From: Litorimonas sp963922935
Lineage (GTDB): Bacteria > Pseudomonadota > Alphaproteobacteria > Caulobacterales > Maricaulaceae
Length of the DNA stretch: 9,121 nt
Direction: 5' to 3'
NCBI GenBank assembly: GCA_963922935.1
Contig: CAWUKE010000084.1
Location: 1-9,121, forward strand
Shown here piece after piece: positions 6,324 to 9,121 of the stretch. Both the position numbers and the translations under genes were made by a program. The notes under the pieces were generated by a model. The model was not told where the DNA came from and made no database searches. It worked only from the letters and a program-made list of their open reading frames with translations. Numbering within the stretch: position 1 is the first letter of the stretch; each line of letters opens with the position of its first letter.

Positions 6324-7070
6324 TTAGCTCGGAGGCGCGACCGAAATGTTATGAGAGCCCACAGGGCGTTCGCGCCAAGGGAAACGATAGAAGATATGAC
6401 TTCCGACCAAACGGGTCCGTTCGAGCGAGTCGTTCCAAACGGGATCAACGGCCGTCGTGTGATAATGAGTGCTTCGACCCACTGTACTGCGTGGCTGCTG
6501 CGTGAGGACATAACTCGCAACGAGTTCAGCGTTTTCCCAAGACCGCCCTTTTGGCTCACGATCAAGGCTACCGTCGCAAGTAAAGGTAAACTGGCACCCT
6601 GTCCGACGTTCAGAGCCCTCATAGACAACGCCGCAATAGGTGTTTGGGAAGTGTTTAGACCGCACGCGATTTTGCACGACTTGCGCGACAGCAATCTGCC
6701 CCGCACGCGGTTCAGAGCGGGCTTCATAATAAACGGCTTCAGCCAAACAGTTGATCTCTGCCTGCTCCACAGAGGCCCGCAAGACTGGATCTCTATAATC
6801 CGCCTCAATTTCGGCTAAATCAACGGACAGAGCTTCAAGAGCGGTATCGGCGCGCGAATCAGGCCCATAAAGCTCTGACAAGTGATCCACACTGACAGAC
6901 GCGTTTACGGGCTCAGGCGTGGCGCGGAAATCCGCCGCTAAACGTGTCAAAACCACGCTTGCACGCTGGTCTGCGGCCTTATCAGCGATCGCTGGGATTG
7001 TGACAGCCCCGCCAAAGATAGCGGACAGTCCCATGGCCCAGCCCGCCATGATATGTCTTTTGGGTCGCAT
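6324..7070 (-). CDS. SleB-like cell wall hydrolase (Hydrolase_2 domain), secreted
   Basis: I annotate 248 residues starting at MRPKRHIMAGW. The frame is open to an ATG at 7157, but AGGAGG lies seven bases before 7070, and starting there places a normal signal peptide at the N-terminus: a basic start, a hydrophobic stretch (8-26), then AIA|D at 27-30. The C-terminal domain (about 104-230) is of the SleB/CwlJ type: CLAEAVYYEARSEP (108-121) with acidic residues Glu111 and Glu116, GQIAVAQVVQNRV (124-136), FPNTYCGVVY (141-150), CQFTFTCDG (159-167) and THYHT (201-205). In Bacillus this domain is a spore-cortex lytic transglycosylase. In Gram-negative bacteria its relatives are taken to cut or remodel periplasmic peptidoglycan. 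The middle region (30-103) has no recognised domain. Four cysteines (108, 146, 159, 165) could form disulfides in the periplasm. Confidence 0.88.
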   Translation of the reverse strand: MRPKRHIMAGWAMGLSAIFGGAVTIPAIADKAADQRASVVLTRLAADFRATPEPVNASVSVDHLSELYGPDSRADTALEALSVDLAEIEADYRDPVLRASVEQAEINCLAEAVYYEARSEPRAGQIAVAQVVQNRVRSKHFPNTYCGVVYEGSERRTGCQFTFTCDGSLDREPKGRSWENAELVASYVLTQQPRSTVGRSTHYHTTAVDPVWNDSLERTRLVGSHIFYRFPWRERPVGSHNISVAPPS

Positions 7071-7077
7071 TGCGACG

Positions 7078-7083
7078 CCTCCT
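7078..7083 (-). promoter_or_regulatory. Ribosome binding site deciding the cell wall hydrolase start
   Basis: AGGAGG on the minus strand is a full anti-Shine-Dalgarno match seven bases before the ATG at 7070. It selects this start over the in-frame ATGs further upstream at 7100, 7139, 7148 and 7157, which would bury the signal peptide. Confidence 0.88.
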
Positions 7084-7153
7084 GTTCTGACCCGTCCCAT
7101 CTTGCAAGACACAGACCATTTCAGTTCTACAGCGAACATCAAAGTCATTTGCC

Positions 7154-7175
7154 CCAAGCCGGGAGGTCGGCTTGG
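7154..7175. repeat. Perfect inverted repeat (8-bp arms, 6-nt loop)
   Basis: The arms CCAAGCCG (7154-7161) and CGGCTTGG (7168-7175) are exact reverse complements around the loop GGAGGT. No T-tract follows on either strand, so it is not a standard intrinsic terminator. It lies 84-105 bases upstream of the cell wall hydrolase start and would fall in that gene's 5' leader if transcription starts beyond it. It could be an RNA stem-loop in the leader or a protein-binding site. Confidence 0.55.
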
Positions 7176-7190
7176 TCATCCTTACAATAT

Positions 7191-7198
7191 ATGGTTAA
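7191..7198 (-). promoter_or_regulatory. CtrA-like half-site (TTAACCAT)
   Basis: TTAACCAT on the minus strand matches the half-site motif known for the alphaproteobacterial cell-cycle regulator CtrA. The full TTAA-N7-TTAA form is not present, because the second half reads TTGT. It lies about 120 bases before the cell wall hydrolase start, a gene type plausibly tied to the cell cycle. An eight-base motif is weak evidence by itself. Confidence 0.25.
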
Positions 7199-7334
7199 GT
7201 CAATCCTACAGACACTATGGGTGGGTAAATCTGCTAAAACGCGCCCAACCTGTTGTGTCAGCGCATCACACCCGGGTCATATTTCTTTCATCGATGCCCA
7301 TATGGCGATCTTTCGCAGGATTTCCAGTAAAAAG

Positions 7335-7364
7335 TTGAGTCAGTAGCGACCATTAGAATATAAC
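7335..7364 (+). promoter_or_regulatory. Probable promoter of the glycine-zipper lipoprotein
   Basis: TTGAGT (7335-7340) and TATAAC (7359-7364) are spaced by 18 bases. The -10 matches TATAAT at five of six positions. The predicted transcript would start around 7371 and have a leader of about 70 bases. A GANTC site (GAGTC, 7337-7341) overlaps the -35 box, and an inverted repeat (7352-7371) surrounds the -10 box. Confidence 0.5.
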
Positions 7365-7371
7365 TTCTAAT
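7352..7371. promoter_or_regulatory. Operator-like inverted repeat around the -10 box
   Basis: ATTAGAA (7352-7358) and TTCTAAT (7365-7371) are exact reverse complements flanking TATAAC, which is the predicted -10 hexamer of the lipoprotein promoter. A dimeric repressor bound here would block the promoter. A mere AT-rich coincidence is also possible. No regulator gene is in the window. Confidence 0.4.
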
Positions 7372-7441
7372 TGTCATCTTTGGTTCATTCTGCGCTCAGA
7401 CAGCTAGAGTTAGCAACTCAGAACATTTTAAAGGTCATAAA

Positions 7442-7819
7442 ATGAAACGATCTCACGTCCTGGTTCTCTCTAGCTTTCCGCTTCTTTTAAGCGCCTGCAT
7501 CTCCAATGGCGCACATTATGAGCCCATAATCGATGCGCAACGGGACCAACAATATTACACCGACCTTGGAGATTGTCAGCATCTGGCAGAGGGCAAAAAT
7601 CTTGTTGATGGCGACACGGCAAATCAGGCCGCACTGGGCGCAGGTCTTGGCGCTGTTTTGGGCATCTTACGCCGCGGCGACGATCTTGAAAATGCCGCTG
7701 TCGGCGCCGTTGTCGGCGGCGCTATTGGCGGCGGCTCCGGCCTTTATGAGGCAAACCGACAACGCCAAGAGATTGTTATGTCCTGCATGGCCGGACGCGG
7801 GTACCGCGTTCTCGGCTAA
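7442..7819 (+). CDS. Small glycine-zipper lipoprotein
   Basis: A 125-residue product starts MKRSHVLVLSSFPLLLSAC. The lipobox LLSAC (15-19) predicts lipidation at Cys19 and a membrane-anchored protein in the envelope. The mature part has a short polar region with Cys45. A glycine-zipper segment at about 62-100 follows, with Gly/Ala repeats in two halves (65-75 and 86-100) separated by the charged RRGDDLE. It ends with VMSCMAGRGYRVLG (112-125). Such C-terminal C-(x)3-RGYxVL endings are common in small glycine-zipper proteins of proteobacteria, and Cys45 and Cys115 may pair. The function is unknown; glycine zippers suggest membrane insertion or oligomerisation. AAAGG, eight bases upstream, supports the start. 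It converges on the dikinase gene with a 3-bp gap and no visible terminator. Confidence 0.88.
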   Translation: MKRSHVLVLSSFPLLLSACISNGAHYEPIIDAQRDQQYYTDLGDCQHLAEGKNLVDGDTANQAALGAGLGAVLGILRRGDDLENAAVGAVVGGAIGGGSGLYEANRQRQEIVMSCMAGRGYRVLG

Positions 7820-7822
7820 GCC

Positions 7823-9121
7823 CTAAGCATCAGCCTTATGCCGGATCGCCGCTTGTGCGGCGGCTAGGCGCGCGATCGGAACGCGGTAAGGCGAGCAAGA
7901 GACATAATTCAGCCCAGTGCGCTGGCAGAAGTCGATGCTGGCCGGATCACCGCCATGTTCGCCGCAAATCCCAAGCTTGATATCAGCGGATGTCGCGCGT
8001 CCTCGCTCTGCGGCAATCTGGATAAGATCACCGACCCCATCTTGATCGAGGGTCACAAACGGGTCTTTGTCCATAATCCCGGCGCGCACATAATCCGGCA
8101 GGAACTTCCCGGCATCATCGCGTGAAAGACCAAACGTCGTCTGGGTTAGATCATTCGTTCCGAAGCTAAAGAACGCGGCGTGATGCGCGATGTGGCCCGC
8201 GCGAAGGGCTGCGCGCGGCAACTCAATCATCGTCCCGACACTATAATCAGACACACCAATCTCCGCTGCGACAGCATCGATGCGACCTTTTAGGATTTCC
8301 AGCTCTTTTTCGCTACTAATCAGCGGCACCATGATCTCTGTTATCGGCGTCTGGCCTGTTTCTTTTCCGACGAGGGCCTGCGCCTCTAGGATCGCACGGG
8401 CTTGCATCTCATAGATCTCTGGAAAGCTGATCCCAAGGCGGCAGCCCCGATGGCCAAGCATAGGGTTGGCTTCTTCCAACTCACGCGCCCGGCGCATCAT
8501 CTCACTGGCAGGAACGCCGATCGTCGCCGCCACAGTGCCAATATCGGCTTCTGTATGCGGCAAAAACTCATGCAAAGGAGGATCGAGCAGTCGAATTGTA
8601 CTCGGGCGCTCTCCCATCAAGCGGAAAATTGCTGCGAAATCCTCCCGCTGAACGGGCAGGATTTTGTCCAGGGCGGCTCGACGCGCCTCTTCACTGTCAG
8701 CCAGAATCATTTCACGGAAATGGGCCAAACGGTCGGCTTCAAAGAACATATGCTCTGTCCGGCAGAGACCAATCCCTTCAGCCCCAAAGTCGATCGCGGT
8801 CTGAACATCCAGAGGCGTTTCCGCGTTGGTCCGCACTTTCAAAGTCCGCAGTGCGTCCGCCCAGCCCATCACGGTCGCAAAATCGCCGGAGAGTTCGGGC
8901 TGAACCATATCCACCTCGCCCGCGAAGACTTGGCCAGTCGCCCCATCAACGGTCACGATATCGCCGCGCTTAACAACACGCCCCGCAACGGAAAATTCCC
9001 CGGCCGCATAATCAATGCGAATGTCGCCTGCCCCGGACACACACGGTGTCCCCATTCCGCGCGCTACAACGGCGGCGTGAGAGGTCATACCGCCCCGTGC
9101 GGTGACAATGGCCTCTGCTGC
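7823..9121 (-). CDS. ppdK: Pyruvate, phosphate dikinase, C-terminal part (5' end outside window)
   Basis: The frame is open to the right edge and gives 432 residues, about half of the usual 880-900. PPDK interconverts pyruvate + ATP + phosphate and PEP + AMP + pyrophosphate in the cytoplasm. The fragment opens in the phosphohistidine domain with TARGGMTSHAAVVARGMG (7-24); His15 is the phosphotransfer histidine. The TIM-barrel PEP/pyruvate domain follows with GIGLCRTEHMFF, ANPMLGHRGCRLGI, FGTNDLTQTTFGLSRDD and CGEHGGDP, in which the catalytic Cys is residue 386 of the fragment (codon 7966-7964). The GGMTSHAAVVARGMG and CGEHGGDP wording fits PPDK rather than PEP synthase or PTS enzyme I. The true start lies beyond 9121; the ATG at 9088 is internal. 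Confidence 0.96.
   Translation of the reverse strand, partial: AAEAIVTARGGMTSHAAVVARGMGTPCVSGAGDIRIDYAAGEFSVAGRVVKRGDIVTVDGATGQVFAGEVDMVQPELSGDFATVMGWADALRTLKVRTNAETPLDVQTAIDFGAEGIGLCRTEHMFFEADRLAHFREMILADSEEARRAALDKILPVQREDFAAIFRLMGERPSTIRLLDPPLHEFLPHTEADIGTVAATIGVPASEMMRRARELEEANPMLGHRGCRLGISFPEIYEMQARAILEAQALVGKETGQTPITEIMVPLISSEKELEILKGRIDAVAAEIGVSDYSVGTMIELPRAALRAGHIAHHAAFFSFGTNDLTQTTFGLSRDDAGKFLPDYVRAGIMDKDPFVTLDQDGVGDLIQIAAERGRATSADIKLGICGEHGGDPASIDFCQRTGLNYVSCSPYRVPIARLAAAQAAIRHKADA

Larger units (their letters stand above)
7071..7441. other. 371-bp gene-free divergent regulatory region
   Basis: This gap separates the divergent cell wall hydrolase (minus) and lipoprotein (plus) genes. 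It holds the hydrolase ribosome binding site (7083-7078), a perfect 8-bp-arm hairpin (7154-7175) and a TTAACCAT CtrA-like half-site (7198-7191, minus). It also holds a probable plus-strand promoter at 7335-7364 whose -10 box lies inside a 7-bp-arm inverted repeat. Reading frames crossing the gap on either strand have no ribosome binding site and give unconvincing proteins. No tRNA or other RNA gene is recognisable, though a small RNA cannot be excluded. Confidence 0.6.

Noticed and set aside
6293..6808. 171-codon minus-strand frame overlapping the cell wall hydrolase
   Set aside because: It lies in another frame of a convincing SleB-domain gene, is Arg/Ser/Leu-rich without motifs, and has no ribosome binding site.
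7071..7157. In-frame N-terminal extension of the cell wall hydrolase to ATG 7157
   Set aside because: It would bury a good signal peptide behind 29 unrelated residues and ignore a perfect AGGAGG before 7070.
7254..7270. TGTG-N9-CACA resembling a CRP/FNR site
   Set aside because: The half-site spacing is one base too long for TGTGA-N6-TCACA and the match is incomplete.
6919..7346. Plus-strand frames running from the hydrolase gene into the divergent gap (6919-7338 and 7053-7346)
   Set aside because: They are antisense to the hydrolase start, show no domain or signal and have no Shine-Dalgarno.
7533..7826. Second plus-strand frame inside the lipoprotein gene
   Set aside because: It is a frame-shifted shadow of the lipoprotein, which has a lipobox and zipper in its own frame.
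7847..7862. Short GC hairpin (CGCCGC, TTGT loop, GCGGCG) just past the lipoprotein stop
   Set aside because: Considered as a terminator, but it lies within the dikinase coding end and has no T-tract on either side.

Overview
The window looks like chromosomal DNA from an alphaproteobacterium. The evidence is a yajC-secD-secF operon of alphaproteobacterial type, a SleB-like cell wall hydrolase in a non-spore-forming gene context, a PPDK-type pyruvate phosphate dikinase, and GANTC and CtrA-like motifs in intergenic DNA. A placement near the Hyphomonadaceae/Maricaulales is only a guess. No RNA gene, insertion sequence, phage gene or CRISPR array is visible.

Layout. Positions 1-500 (minus) hold the 5' part of a DUF2157-type multi-spanning membrane protein that runs off the left edge. 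A 66-bp gap separates it from a divergent, very small S26-type serine protease (567-878, plus), whose 3' end overlaps the convergent 3' end of secF. The minus-strand operon yajC (3819-3502), secD (3502-1859), secF (1848-820) encodes the accessory SecDF-YajC complex of the Sec translocon. It is tightly coupled: a one-base overlap between yajC and secD, and a secF ribosome binding site that overlaps the secD stop. Upstream on the same strand is a second coupled pair: a Baeyer-Villiger-type flavin monooxygenase (6221-4779) and an HSL-family alpha/beta hydrolase (4779-3907). Together they could oxidise a ketone to an ester or lactone and then hydrolyse it.

Further right is a secreted SleB-like cell wall hydrolase (7070-6324, minus). 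A 371-bp gene-free divergent regulatory region (7071-7441) separates it from a small glycine-zipper lipoprotein (7442-7819, plus). The lipoprotein gene converges, with a 3-bp gap, on the C-terminal half of pyruvate phosphate dikinase (9121-7823, minus), which is cut by the right edge.

Most of the window is housekeeping envelope biology (protein export, wall turnover, lipoprotein) plus one catabolic pair and one central-carbon enzyme. I do not see a clearly new system. The points most worth a second look are the compact unanchored S26 protease overlapping secF, the coupled monooxygenase-esterase pair with altered fingerprint residues, and the palindrome wrapped around the -10 box of the lipoprotein promoter.
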